DNA from: Paenibacillus endoradicis
Lineage (GTDB): Bacteria; Bacillota; Bacilli; Paenibacillales; Paenibacillaceae
NCBI RefSeq assembly: GCF_024721975.1
Contig: NZ_JANQBB010000004.1
Location: 372,001-436,000 of the forward strand
DNA: 64,000 bases
Direction of reading: 5' to 3'
Shown here: positions 36,556-45,068 of the stretch, piece after piece
How positions within the stretch are numbered: position 1 is the stretch's first letter
Layout: every line of letters starts with the position of its first letter
The notes under the pieces: generated by a model
Told to the model about the DNA's origin: nothing
Databases searched by the model: none
The model's input: the letters and a program-made list of their open reading frames with translations, nothing else
Position numbers and translations under genes: made by a program

Positions 36556-36867
36556 TTAAATGATAACAGCAGTACCGCTTACCGCCACCATTAACATACC
36601 ATCACGAATAACTTCATAATCAATATCTACCCCGATAATAGCATTTGCACCCAATCGATGCGCTTTTTCTTGCATTTCAGACATAGCAGCATCTCTAGCT
36701 TCCTGTAGCTTACTTTCATAAGCACCAGAACGACCTCCGACAATATCAGTAATTGAAGCTAGAAAATCACGTACAACGTTGGCACCCATAATAACCTCGC
36801 CAGTAGTAAGCCCTAAATATTGTCTCACCGGATGACCTTCAATAGTTGATGTAGTAGTAATAATCAT
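36556..36867 (-). CDS. YbjQ family (UPF0145) protein
   Basis: 103 residues matching YbjQ along its length: [29 protein letters not shown], a glycine-rich [17 protein letters not shown] and [15 protein letters not shown] small pentamer-forming heavy-metal-binding-domain family of unknown function. SD GGAGG lies 7 bases before ATG and is directly preceded by a 9-bp stem with a 26-base loop (see the leader element feature). Confidence 0.88.
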   Translation of the reverse strand: MIITTTSTIEGHPVRQYLGLTTGEVIMGANVVRDFLASITDIVGGRSGAYESKLQEARDAAMSEMQEKAHRLGANAIIGVDIDYEVIRDGMLMVAVSGTAVII

Positions 36868-36874
36868 ATTAAAT

Positions 36875-36991
36875 CCTCCTAAACTTTTTGTAGCTTCACA
36901 AAATACTTCTTACGTAAACAAAAAGTACCAACGGAAGCATAAGCTAAACTTTTTGTAGCTTCATGAGATACTTCTTATGTAAACAAAAAGG
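36875..36991 (-). repeat. Leader hairpin element, two tandem copies before ybjQ
   Basis: On the minus strand, ACTTTTTGT (36926-36918), 26 bases, ACAAAAAGT (36891-36883), then TTTAGGAGG: a 9-bp stem directly in front of the SD. A second copy 65 bases further upstream has arms at 36991-36983 and 36956-36948, again with a 26-base loop, but no SD. Related elements precede mntA (39842-39872, right half only), the YesN-type regulator (46407-46459) and, degraded, the catalase gene (36135-36168). The rest of 36868-37251 holds no gene. Confidence 0.75.
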
Positions 36992-37251
36992 TACTCCGAA
37001 AGCAATGTCATTAACAGTCTAGATTGTTCTACGAATAGTATGTAAGTCTAGTACGTGTAGTGCGGTAAATGGTTTCCTACATCTTATCGTAGTCCAACTA
37101 TGTAATATTTATTCCACTAAAAATTACGGAAAAATATTTGTTCTCTATAGCTATCACCGATAGTTTAATAGATTCATATAAATAGAAATAACTACTATTG
37201 TAGTAATCATTGACTTGCGAGAACTGAAAATATTGTTAGGTGGGTGAATAC

Positions 37252-37668
37252 ATGTCATTAGAGATTAAACAGTATATTGAATTTGAAATGGAACAGGGAC
37301 GATACGCCTTTCATATAGAAGATGTCCAAGAAATTATTAAGATGCAAGCGATAAAACAATTTCCTCATACTATGCCATATGTCAAAGGTGTTATTAATTT
37401 ACGTGGTCAAATTGTACCTGTCGTTAGTTTGCGTAAACTATTTCATTACCAAGAAATTGAGCCAACAAAAGATACTCGTATCATATTCATTAATCATAAT
37501 AACAGTCTAGTTGGAATAATAGTCGATGCCGTACAAAGAGTAGCCTCTTTTTCTAACATCCAACCTCCTCCTGATAAAGTGGGTCATATGAATGGGAGTA
37601 CCTTTGTTGGTATAGGTATTGCAGAAGATGGATTAGTGGCTATTATTAAAATCGGACAGATAATATAA
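37252..37668 (+). CDS. CheW-like chemotaxis adaptor, solitary
   Basis: 138 residues from ATG 37252 (AGGTGG upstream; GTG 37240 overlaps it). Whole-length CheW fold: YIEFEMEQGRYAFHIEDVQEI, MPYVKGVINLRGQIVPVVSLRKLF with the NLRG motif, and VGIIVDAVQRV. CheW couples receptors to CheA. No CheA or receptor lies nearby; the next gene is a NarL-type kinase. Confidence 0.9.
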   Translation: MSLEIKQYIEFEMEQGRYAFHIEDVQEIIKMQAIKQFPHTMPYVKGVINLRGQIVPVVSLRKLFHYQEIEPTKDTRIIFINHNNSLVGIIVDAVQRVASFSNIQPPPDKVGHMNGSTFVGIGIAEDGLVAIIKIGQII

Positions 37669-37685
37669 AATTTTCATTGTTTATT

Positions 37686-37739
37686 AATATAGGCAAGGAG
37701 TGATGCAATAGACATATTGCTTCACTCCTTGCCTATATT
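37686..37739. other. 25-bp near-perfect hairpin between cheW and kinase genes
   Basis: Arms 37686-37710 and 37715-37739 match at 24 of 25 positions around a 4-base loop (GACA). The lower stem reads AATATAGGCAAGGAGTGA. No T run follows, so it is either a weak terminator or an RNA processing site between the two genes. Confidence 0.8.
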
Positions 37740-37808
37740 CGTATGTAAAGGAATGCGAAAGCGCAAAACGAATAGTAGTAAAAATATATGAATGACAGGA
37801 GAACACTA

Positions 37809-38495
37809 ATGGAAAAATCGTACAATAATGAAAGTTTATTTTCAGATAGAGAAATATTTCGATGGCATGAACAAGAAAAAATATTGTATACACAAGAGTT
37901 ACACGATACCGTTTTACAAGAACAAATTATGATGGCTAGAGCATTGGAACGACTAATGAAAGATTATGCTACTTTAAAAAGTGAAAATATTATAGATCAA
38001 TTTGCAAAGTTATATGAACAACAGCAACATATTATTTATAGTATACGACAATATTGTTCGCAGTTAAGATCACCAGCACTACTTGGTGAGAATTTTGAGG
38101 CTTCCATTATAAGGCTTATTGATGGTGTTCACTTACAATCAAACATTGAAGTTAACTCTCATATTAGTGCTAATATCAGTTGTACTCAAGAAATTGAAAA
38201 TCATCTATATCGTATCATTCAGGAGCTATTGCGTAATGCTATGAAACATTCTGAAGCTACGGAACTAACATTAAATCTTAATATCTATCATGAGAATATA
38301 GATCTTGAATATTATGATAATGGAATTGGTATGGAAATGACCCAAGAGTTTATGAAGAAGCGGGTGCAACATATGGGGCTGAGTGGATTATATTATCGAA
38401 CAGAGATACTAGGTGGAAAACTATCTATAGAGAGTGAATTGAATCAAGGTGTAAAGGTCATCATCCACATTCCAAATTCAATTTATATTAAGTGA
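37809..38495 (+). CDS. Soluble NarL-type sensor histidine kinase
   Basis: 228 residues from ATG 37809 (AGGAG 7 bases upstream; ATG 37788 has none). HisKA_3 dimerisation helices with phospho-acceptor His in ELHDTVLQEQ, then a HATPase with QELLRNAMKHSEA, DNGIGM and GLSGLYYRTEILGG. This is the DegS/ComP/LiaS-type catalytic core with no membrane helix and no sensor domain. No response regulator gene is adjacent. Paired in order with cheW, but separated by the 25-bp hairpin. Confidence 0.87.
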   Translation: MEKSYNNESLFSDREIFRWHEQEKILYTQELHDTVLQEQIMMARALERLMKDYATLKSENIIDQFAKLYEQQQHIIYSIRQYCSQLRSPALLGENFEASIIRLIDGVHLQSNIEVNSHISANISCTQEIENHLYRIIQELLRNAMKHSEATELTLNLNIYHENIDLEYYDNGIGMEMTQEFMKKRVQHMGLSGLYYRTEILGGKLSIESELNQGVKVIIHIPNSIYIK

Positions 38496-38506
38496 ACCTT
38501 TATAGC

Positions 38507-38540
38507 AAAAGCTAGCCTTGACTTAATAAGGCTAGCTTTT
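38507..38540 (+). terminator. Terminator after the soluble kinase gene
   Basis: AAAAGCTAGCCTT pairs perfectly with AAGGCTAGCTTTT (13 bp), followed by TT; usable both ways. Confidence 0.88.
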
Positions 38541-38558
38541 TTATATTATCGCTAGAAG

Positions 38559-39383
38559 CTACGAAGAGATATTTAATTTTCTACGATAATCTGATGGTGA
38601 AACACCGTTATATTTTTTGAAAACGCGACTAAAGTAGAAGCTATCATGATAACCAACTAATTCCGCGACCTCAGCAACGCTGTAATGATGTGCACGAAGT
38701 AGCTCTCGAGAACGTTTCATGCGAAATGATGTTAGATAGTGATTAGGCGTCATACCTGTATATCGTTCGAATAGATACGCAAATCTTCTACGTTCTACAC
38801 CAATGTATTGTGAGATATGTGTAACAGATAGTGGCCTATTGTAACGTAAATGCATATACTGAACTGCTTGAAGCATAAGTTCAGATTTTTTGCTTTGTGT
38901 ACATTGCTGAATGGAGATTAATAGCGTTTCGATTAACTTAAAAAACAAAACTTTTGCTTGAATGTTTGTTAAAGGATTAGGAGATATATATCGTTCAGTA
39001 AGATCATCTATATATTGAGTAATGGATTCATTAAGACGTGATGGAATTAAAAATTGCTCTTTATACATCGGATAAGACATTTCATCTTCTTGGTTAATAC
39101 GATACTGTAATACGGCATAGTTCCATGGCTCGTCTTCTTTCACTACAAGGTCTAACTTTATATTAGCACCAGTATGCAACAACGTACCTGGTTTTACATC
39201 ATAATATGTACCATTAATGATTACGGCTGCACATCCTGCAAGTGTAATAATTAATTCACTACAGTCAGACGAGGTATATCCAGTGAACGATTGATAGGAT
39301 GAGATTGTATGTTTCATAATATCTACAAACTGAATAGAGGCTTCAGAAAAATATTCTATTATTCGAGGTATTGGATATTCCAT
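38559..39383 (-). CDS. AraC-family regulator with Fur box
   Basis: 274 residues from ATG 39383 (AAAGGA upstream). N-terminal cupin-like sensor (about 15-160), C-terminal double HTH (about 170-270, YTGMTPNHYLTSFRMKRSRE and GVSPSDYRRKL). A perfect Fur box lies 91 bases upstream, so it is probably induced in low iron. No siderophore or iron gene is next to it; the divergent operon is an mnt-like importer with a different site. Confidence 0.88.
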   Translation of the reverse strand: MEYPIPRIIEYFSEASIQFVDIMKHTISSYQSFTGYTSSDCSELIITLAGCAAVIINGTYYDVKPGTLLHTGANIKLDLVVKEDEPWNYAVLQYRINQEDEMSYPMYKEQFLIPSRLNESITQYIDDLTERYISPNPLTNIQAKVLFFKLIETLLISIQQCTQSKKSELMLQAVQYMHLRYNRPLSVTHISQYIGVERRRFAYLFERYTGMTPNHYLTSFRMKRSRELLRAHHYSVAEVAELVGYHDSFYFSRVFKKYNGVSPSDYRRKLNISS

Positions 39384-39473
39384 AATTGTATTTCCTTTCA
39401 TTTCTTCATTGGGATTGCATAAATAAAGCCGTATATAAAGAACTATTGAGATTATTGAGGTTAAGTATACAAA

Positions 39474-39488
39474 TGATAATAATTATCA
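39474..39488 (-). promoter_or_regulatory. Fur box of the AraC regulator
   Basis: TGATAATAATTATCA matches the 7-1-7 Fur consensus perfectly. Within 39384-39879 (496 bases, no gene) it is accompanied by an MntR-like site at 39794 and a leader element at 39842. Confidence 0.85.
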
Positions 39489-39792
39489 GTATCAATTAAA
39501 TTTTATCAAATGAATGACTAGCTGTACATGGACAAAAATACAATTTAGCTAAAATGTTTATAATGCTCGCGAAAAAATACCTATAAGAATAGCGTTATTA
39601 CAATCATTAAGAGAAACATAGCATGGACAAAAGACGATATGAATACTAAGTAGAATGTAAAGTCTGATGAATGTAGTGCTTAATACAACATAATGAGTAA
39701 TTATTTCATTATTAATTTGCCCCAGACTATAACTATTGCAAAACACTATAAGTTTTGTGTACAGACATAAGTTTTGCTCATAGTGAATAAAG

Positions 39793-39807
39793 TTGCACAA
39801 AGGAAAG
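39793..39807 (+). promoter_or_regulatory. MntR-like operator before the metal ABC operon
   Basis: TTGCACAAAGGAAA (within 39793-39806) matches 11 of 14 positions of MntR sites such as TTGCATGAGGGAAA, 73 bases before the start. Supports manganese control of the operon. Confidence 0.45.
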
Positions 39808-39841
39808 ATTCGGCGTATACTATAAAAAAACCAGTGAGTAG

Positions 39842-39872
39842 TATTTCGTGAAGCTACAAAAAGTTTAGGAGG
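39842..39872 (+). repeat. Leader element (right half) before mntA
   Basis: TATTTCGTGAAGCTACAAAA continuing to AGTTTAGGAGG at 39872 matches the right half of the ybjQ leader element nearly base for base, ending in the SD. The matching left arm is absent. Confidence 0.7.
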
Positions 39873-39879
39873 GAATATT

Positions 39880-40836
39880 TTGAAATTACAAAGAGCGGCA
39901 ATTCAACGATTGATGCTGGTAGGTATGGTGTTACTTTTAAGTTGGGGGACGATGGCTTGTTCCAATCAATCCTTGAATACAGAAGAAGATAGTGATGTCA
40001 TTCATGTTGTGACGACGATAGCTCAAATAGCTAATCCGATATCAGAAATCGGCGCTGAACATGTTAAAGTAACGAGTCTAATGGGCTCAGGTGTTGATCC
40101 CCATCTTTACCAAGCAACAACAGGAGATATTTCGAAATTAGATAAAGGTGATGTGATTTTTTATAGTGGTCTACATCTTGAAGCGAATATGATCAAAGTA
40201 TTTGACCAAATGAGTAAGGCCAAACCAGTTGTTGCAATCGGAGAAAGCATTGCAGAAGATGAGTTGCTGCGAGATATAAAAGGAGCAATTGACCCCCATA
40301 TTTGGTTTGATATTGATCTATGGAAGCAAGCACTAACGGCTGCGACAGATCAACTAATTGAGATGAAACCACAGTATAAGGAAGATTTCCTTGCTAATAA
40401 GGAGCAGTACTTTGCCAAACTAGATAGTCTGAAACAGAAGAGTGTATCGAAACTTAGTGAGATTCCACAAGATCAACGAATATTAGTAACAGCACATGAT
40501 GCGTTTGGATATTTTGGCAGAATGAATGATATTAAAGTTATTGGTTTACAAGGATTAAGTACGGAAGCCGAAATCGGACTTACTGATATCGAAGAAACGA
40601 TTGATATTTTAATGGAACATAAAGTTCCAGCAGTATTTATCGAAAGTAGTATTAATCCAGCATCGATTCAAGCAGTAATTGAAGGAGCTCAAAAAAATGG
40701 CATCGATGTTCAATTAGGCGGATCGTTATATTCCGATGCGATGGGTGCAGAGGGCACCGATGAAGGCACGTATATTGGCATGTATGAACATAATGTAACA
40801 ACAATTTATGAGGCATTAATGGGGAAGGGTGAGTAA
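39880..40836 (+). CDS. mntA: Manganese/zinc-binding lipoprotein (MntA-like)
   Basis: 318 residues, TTG start 7 bases after GGAGGG. Lipobox GTMAC (Cys near 27), then a TroA/ZnuA-type metal-binding protein: first ligand His in GVDPHLYQAT, second in DPHIWFDID, Glu in VFIESSINP and an Asp near the C-terminus. The short histidine loop of zinc-type ZnuA is absent, and order with the next three genes (receptor, ATPase, two permeases) equals Bacillus mntABCD; substrate is probably Mn2+, zinc possible. Confidence 0.85.
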   Translation: MKLQRAAIQRLMLVGMVLLLSWGTMACSNQSLNTEEDSDVIHVVTTIAQIANPISEIGAEHVKVTSLMGSGVDPHLYQATTGDISKLDKGDVIFYSGLHLEANMIKVFDQMSKAKPVVAIGESIAEDELLRDIKGAIDPHIWFDIDLWKQALTAATDQLIEMKPQYKEDFLANKEQYFAKLDSLKQKSVSKLSEIPQDQRILVTAHDAFGYFGRMNDIKVIGLQGLSTEAEIGLTDIEETIDILMEHKVPAVFIESSINPASIQAVIEGAQKNGIDVQLGGSLYSDAMGAEGTDEGTYIGMYEHNVTTIYEALMGKGE

Positions 40837-40837
40837 T

Positions 40838-41575
40838 ATGTTACCTGTAATAAATGTTAACAATTTATCCGCAGCCTATCGTAAAAATCAAGTTCTTCAA
40901 GAAGTAGATTTTCAAGTGGAAGCAGGAACTCTAACAAGTATTGTCGGTCCTAATGGGGCCGGGAAATCAACATTAATTAAAGTAATGCTTAATCTACATC
41001 CACGTTTAACAGGAGATGTCTCCTTTATGGAAATGCCTTATAGCAAAGCGAAGAAACATATCGGTTACGTGCCGCAACGAGGATCTGTTGACTGGGATTT
41101 TCCAACGAATGCACTTGATGTGGTACTAATGGGACTATACGGAACTGTTGGATGGTTCAAATGGCCACAGAAAAAACATCGTGAACTAGCCATGCAAGCT
41201 TTGTCTGAGATGGGTATGGCAGATTATAGTAATCGGCAAATTAGTCAACTGTCAGGAGGACAACAACAGCGTGTATTTCTAGCTAGAGCATTGGTACAGG
41301 ACGCTGATATTTATTTTCTTGATGAACCATTGGCAGGTGTTGATGCTGCAACGGAACGTGTCATTATGGATACATTACAACAATTAAAAAGTCGTGGTCG
41401 TACTGTTATGGTCGTCCATCATGATCTGCAGACGGTAGAGGATTATTTTGATCATGTGTTGTTACTTAATAGAACAGTTATTGCACATGGGGCAACTGAT
41501 AAAGTATTTACTAATGACCATCTCTATGCTACCTATGGCGGTACGCTACGCTGGATGGGAGAGCGAGTGAGATGA
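40838..41575 (+). CDS. mntB: Metal ABC transporter ATPase (MntB-like)
   Basis: 245 residues. Walker A GPNGAGKST, signature LSGGQQQR, Walker B IYFLDEPLAGVD, H-loop VVHHDLQT. ATG 40838 follows the mntA stop by one base with AAGGGTGAG as SD; GTG 40829 lies inside mntA. Energises the two downstream permeases. Overlaps the next gene by 4 bases (ATGA). Confidence 0.9.
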   Translation: MLPVINVNNLSAAYRKNQVLQEVDFQVEAGTLTSIVGPNGAGKSTLIKVMLNLHPRLTGDVSFMEMPYSKAKKHIGYVPQRGSVDWDFPTNALDVVLMGLYGTVGWFKWPQKKHRELAMQALSEMGMADYSNRQISQLSGGQQQRVFLARALVQDADIYFLDEPLAGVDAATERVIMDTLQQLKSRGRTVMVVHHDLQTVEDYFDHVLLLNRTVIAHGATDKVFTNDHLYATYGGTLRWMGERVR

Positions 41576-42486
41576 TCGGATTTTTATCATATAACGCACA
41601 ATGGGTGTTGCTTAGTACATTGCTACTGGGGATGGCTTCAGGATTAATCGGAACGCTCTCTTACTGGAAGCGTCAAAGTTTAATGAGTGATACATTATCT
41701 CATGCAGCTTTACCAGGTGTCATCTTTGGTTTTTTAGTTGCTGGCAGTAAAAACATGCCACTCATGCTAATAGGAGCAGCGATTAGTGCACTATTAGGAG
41801 CATGGTTAATCAGTTGGATTACTTCCTCTACGCGGGTGAAAGAAGATGCAGCAATGGGTATTATTCTTTCAGTATTTTTTGGACTCGGAATTATGCTACT
41901 TACCTATGTGAATAGAATGCCAGGTGGTGGGCAAAGTGGACTGGATAATTTCATATTTGGGCAGGCAGCTTCAATGGTATCTAATGATGTGAAATGGCTA
42001 TGTGTATTAGCTGTAATCGTTATTTGTATCGTTGGATTACTGTATAAGGAATGGAAGCTATTTCTATTTGATAGTGCATTTGCACAAGGGCTTGGTCTGT
42101 CGATTCGCTGGATGAATGCGATCTACACAGCTGTATTGGTGCTAGTCATCGTCATTGGTATTCAAGCGGTTGGTGTTATTCTTATGGCAGCATTACTAAT
42201 TATTCCTGCAGTTAGTGCAAGATATTGGACGCAATCTTTTCGCTTAGTTCTCATTTTGTCAGCTGCTATTGGTGGTCTTTCAGGGGTGCTTGGAACATTT
42301 GTTAGTACGCTTGGCTCAGGCTGGCCGACAGGTCCATTTATCGTAATTGCAGCATCGAGCATTTTTATAATTTCATTAACATTCGGTACGAGTAAAGGAT
42401 TACTCATGGTATATATTCAACGTCAACAGCAGCGTAAGCAATTGACTATAGCGGCGAAGCAGCGGGTCATAGAAAGGGGACAATAA
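41572..42486 (+). CDS. mntC: Metal ABC transporter permease (MntC-like)
   Basis: 304 residues with about eight or nine helices, ABC-3 family: MSDTLSHAALPGVIFGF and MAALLIIPAVSARYWT are typical. Overlaps the ATPase gene by 4 bases. Forms a heterodimer with the next product; two permease genes is the TroCD/MntCD pattern. C-terminus ends in a basic Gln-rich tail. Confidence 0.9.
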   Translation: MIGFLSYNAQWVLLSTLLLGMASGLIGTLSYWKRQSLMSDTLSHAALPGVIFGFLVAGSKNMPLMLIGAAISALLGAWLISWITSSTRVKEDAAMGIILSVFFGLGIMLLTYVNRMPGGGQSGLDNFIFGQAASMVSNDVKWLCVLAVIVICIVGLLYKEWKLFLFDSAFAQGLGLSIRWMNAIYTAVLVLVIVIGIQAVGVILMAALLIIPAVSARYWTQSFRLVLILSAAIGGLSGVLGTFVSTLGSGWPTGPFIVIAASSIFIISLTFGTSKGLLMVYIQRQQQRKQLTIAAKQRVIERGQ

Positions 42487-42487
42487 G

Positions 42488-43363
42488 ATGAGTTATACAG
42501 GTTGGATACTTCTCACAGCATCTTTAGTTGGTCTTTCATGTGGCTTAGTTGGTGTATTGCTTATATTACGACGGATGGCTATGATGGCAGATGCGATTAG
42601 TCATACTGTATTACTAGGTATTGTTGTTGCCTATATTGTTACTCAGCAATTAAGTGGTGTGCATATGTTAATTGGCGCGACAATAGCTGGACTGGTAACC
42701 GCATTACTTATTCAATGGTTTCATCAAGTAGGTGTACAGCAGGAAGCATCGATTGGTATCGTGTTTACAACATTATTCGCAATCGGAGTAATTCTTATTG
42801 CGACGAAGGTTGGTAATGCACATCTGGATGTGAAACATACACTTATGGGTGAGATTACATTTATCCCATGGGAAAAAGTTCATGTTCCGTTCTTAGGAGA
42901 GATCCCAGAGGCGGTAGTTATCTTATTATTCGTACTTCTAGTCGTCCTCTTTTTCGTGATTGCTTTCTATAAAGAATGGAAGCTAACTTCGTTCGATCCT
43001 ATCTTTGCAGCAAGCATTGGTATTCCTGTTACGCTTATGCATTATGTATTTATGTCACTTGTATCGCTAACAAGTGTAGCGGCTTTCGATGCGGTCGGGG
43101 CGATAATGGTTATAGCGATGCTTATTACACCAGCGGCAGCGGCATATTTATGGACCGATAAATTGTATATGATGCTTATATTAAGTAGTCTGTTCGGTGT
43201 ATTGTCTGCATTCATGGGTTATTATGGAGCAGTTTGGCTAGATACATCAATTTCAGGAGCAATGGCATTTGCAACGGGGATAATTTTTGCAATCAGTTTC
43301 CTTATTGCACCACGTTATGGCATTATCGGTAAGCGTCGTAAAATACAAGTTGCTGAGAATTAA
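42488..43363 (+). CDS. mntD: Metal ABC transporter permease (MntD-like)
   Basis: 291 residues, ABC-3 family, about nine helices: MADAISHTVLLGIVVAYIV, EASIGIVFTTLFAIGVIL, GAIMVIAMLITPAAAAYLWT. Starts one base after the previous stop, completing the mntABCD-like operon. A strong terminator follows. Confidence 0.9.
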   Translation: MSYTGWILLTASLVGLSCGLVGVLLILRRMAMMADAISHTVLLGIVVAYIVTQQLSGVHMLIGATIAGLVTALLIQWFHQVGVQQEASIGIVFTTLFAIGVILIATKVGNAHLDVKHTLMGEITFIPWEKVHVPFLGEIPEAVVILLFVLLVVLFFVIAFYKEWKLTSFDPIFAASIGIPVTLMHYVFMSLVSLTSVAAFDAVGAIMVIAMLITPAAAAYLWTDKLYMMLILSSLFGVLSAFMGYYGAVWLDTSISGAMAFATGIIFAISFLIAPRYGIIGKRRKIQVAEN

Positions 43364-43458
43364 GACTATTAATATGGTGATGAAATAAACAATAAAGGAT
43401 ACGACGAAGGAGTTATCGAGACTCATTCATATTATTTAATCTATAAGAAACATAAAAG

Positions 43459-43504
43459 AGGGTCTAGCTCCATTGTCATTATTATGACAATGGAGCTAGA
43501 CCCT
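43459..43504. terminator. Bidirectional terminator after the metal importer operon
   Basis: A 21-bp perfect stem (arms 43459-43479 and 43484-43504, reading AGGGTCTAGCTCC...) with a 4-base loop, AAAA before and TTCTAT after, between convergent genes. Confidence 0.9.
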
Positions 43505-43522
43505 TCTATAGGATATTACAAG

Positions 43523-44902
43523 TTAGTTTTTAATCCATAAAGTTTCAATACGCTCAAGCGGAACATCTTTTGTTTCCGGTATCTTTTTCAAAGTGAAGAA
43601 GAAGGTGAAGATTGAAAGCACCGCAAATATACCGAATGTTAACGCTGGCCCAGCTGATGAAAGCAATGGTGGGAACGATTGTGATACAACATAATCAGCT
43701 ATCCATAACGACATAGAAGCTATCGCTGTTGCTATACCACGAACATGGTTAGGGAATATTTCTGAGATGATTACCCATACAACAGGTCCTAGTGAAACTG
43801 CGAATGAAGCAACATATAACAGAATGAAAATTAATAACAAGTAGCCATCTGCATTTCCTGATTGGAAGCACCATGAGATAACAATTAAGCTAATCGCCAT
43901 ACCAGCAGAACCTACTAGTAATAATTGTTTACGACCAACCTTATCAATCAACCAGATAGCAAGAATTGTGAAGGCAAAATTGATAAACCCTATAAGAATA
44001 GTTTGAATCAGTGCTGCGTTCGTGCCAGCACCAGCTGCTTTGAATATTTCAGGCGCATAATACATAACGGCATTAATACCTGTTACTTGTTGCATAACAG
44101 CAAGGACAACACCGACGAAAAGTGCCATTCTTAAAGTTGGACTTTTCAATAATGTTTTGAATGTACCTTGTTTCTTCTTGAAGGATTGCTGGATATCAGC
44201 TAATTCTTCCTTGGCAAGTGTTGTACCATGAATTCTATTCAAAATGACAGTAGCTTCTTCATTACGATTTTTCTTAACTAGCCATCTTGGGCTTTCAGGA
44301 ACGAAAAATAGTGCAATTAAGAAGATTACGCCAGGAATAATACCGACTCCGAACATCCATCTCCATGCGCTATCTACTTGCCAGTTATGATCGCCACTTG
44401 AAGAAATCCATAAGTTAACGAAGTAAACAAGAAAGATACCTGTAACGGTTGCAAGTTGATTCAATGCTACAAGACGACCACGATATTTTGTAGGTGCAAC
44501 TTCAGCATTATATAATGGACAGATTGTAGAAGTAAGTCCGATACCAAGTCCACCAATAATACGAGCAATAATGTACATATTGAAAGTTTCAGGAATTGCA
44601 GATCCTATTGAACTGATAATGAAAAGAATAGCAGCTGCAATTAGTGTTCTTTTACGACCAAATTTATCACTGAGAATACCGGAAAAGCCTGCTCCGACAA
44701 TACAGCCGACGATTAAGCTAGATACCGCCCAACCCACTTGGAAATCAGTTAAAGAAAATCGTTCTCCCATGAAGCCAATTGCGCCTGATACTACAGCTGT
44801 ATCGAAACCAAATAATAATCCGCCTATAGCAGCGACAATAGAAATCAGTGTAACAAACTTCAAACTAGATGTTTCGTGTTGTGTCTGTTGTTGTGTGCTC
44901 AT
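43523..44902 (-). CDS. Sugar/proton symporter, MFS sugar porter family
   Basis: 459 residues, 12 helices. Sugar-porter marks: GGLLFGFDTAVVSGA, DKFGRKR, PESPRWL, QQVTGINAVMYYAPEIF and PETKDVPLE. Close in pattern to XylE/AraE/IolT-type symporters for pentoses, hexoses or inositol. SD GAGGGG. It follows 167 bases after the YesN-type regulator gene of a sugar-sensing system transcribed the same way, so it is the obvious target of that system. Confidence 0.92.
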   Translation of the reverse strand: MSTQQQTQHETSSLKFVTLISIVAAIGGLLFGFDTAVVSGAIGFMGERFSLTDFQVGWAVSSLIVGCIVGAGFSGILSDKFGRKRTLIAAAILFIISSIGSAIPETFNMYIIARIIGGLGIGLTSTICPLYNAEVAPTKYRGRLVALNQLATVTGIFLVYFVNLWISSSGDHNWQVDSAWRWMFGVGIIPGVIFLIALFFVPESPRWLVKKNRNEEATVILNRIHGTTLAKEELADIQQSFKKKQGTFKTLLKSPTLRMALFVGVVLAVMQQVTGINAVMYYAPEIFKAAGAGTNAALIQTILIGFINFAFTILAIWLIDKVGRKQLLLVGSAGMAISLIVISWCFQSGNADGYLLLIFILLYVASFAVSLGPVVWVIISEIFPNHVRGIATAIASMSLWIADYVVSQSFPPLLSSAGPALTFGIFAVLSIFTFFFTLKKIPETKDVPLERIETLWIKN

Positions 44903-45068
44903 ATACGATCCCCTCTAGCATGTAATCGATGCTATAACTTAATATGATGAATCCGTAAGTTATTGTAGCATGTTAATCATAGATGTTTATCAAGGGATTC
45001 CTTCAATTATTTGTGTAATAGTAGCACATTTTTAAGTAAGTGCTATTAATTAACCTGTTTCATCCTGT

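Noticed and set aside
39558..39800. 80-codon minus-strand ORF in the gap before mntA
   Set aside because: No SD, odd Cys/Tyr-rich composition, and it overlaps the MntR-like site; looks like chance.
44571..44918. 115-codon ORF opposite the sugar symporter gene
   Set aside because: Composition follows the codon pattern of the antisense strand of a membrane protein; shadow.
44921..44934. cre-like site TGTAATCGATGCTA before the sugar symporter
   Set aside because: Matches about 11 of 14 consensus positions but misses the invariant arms; too weak to claim catabolite repression.
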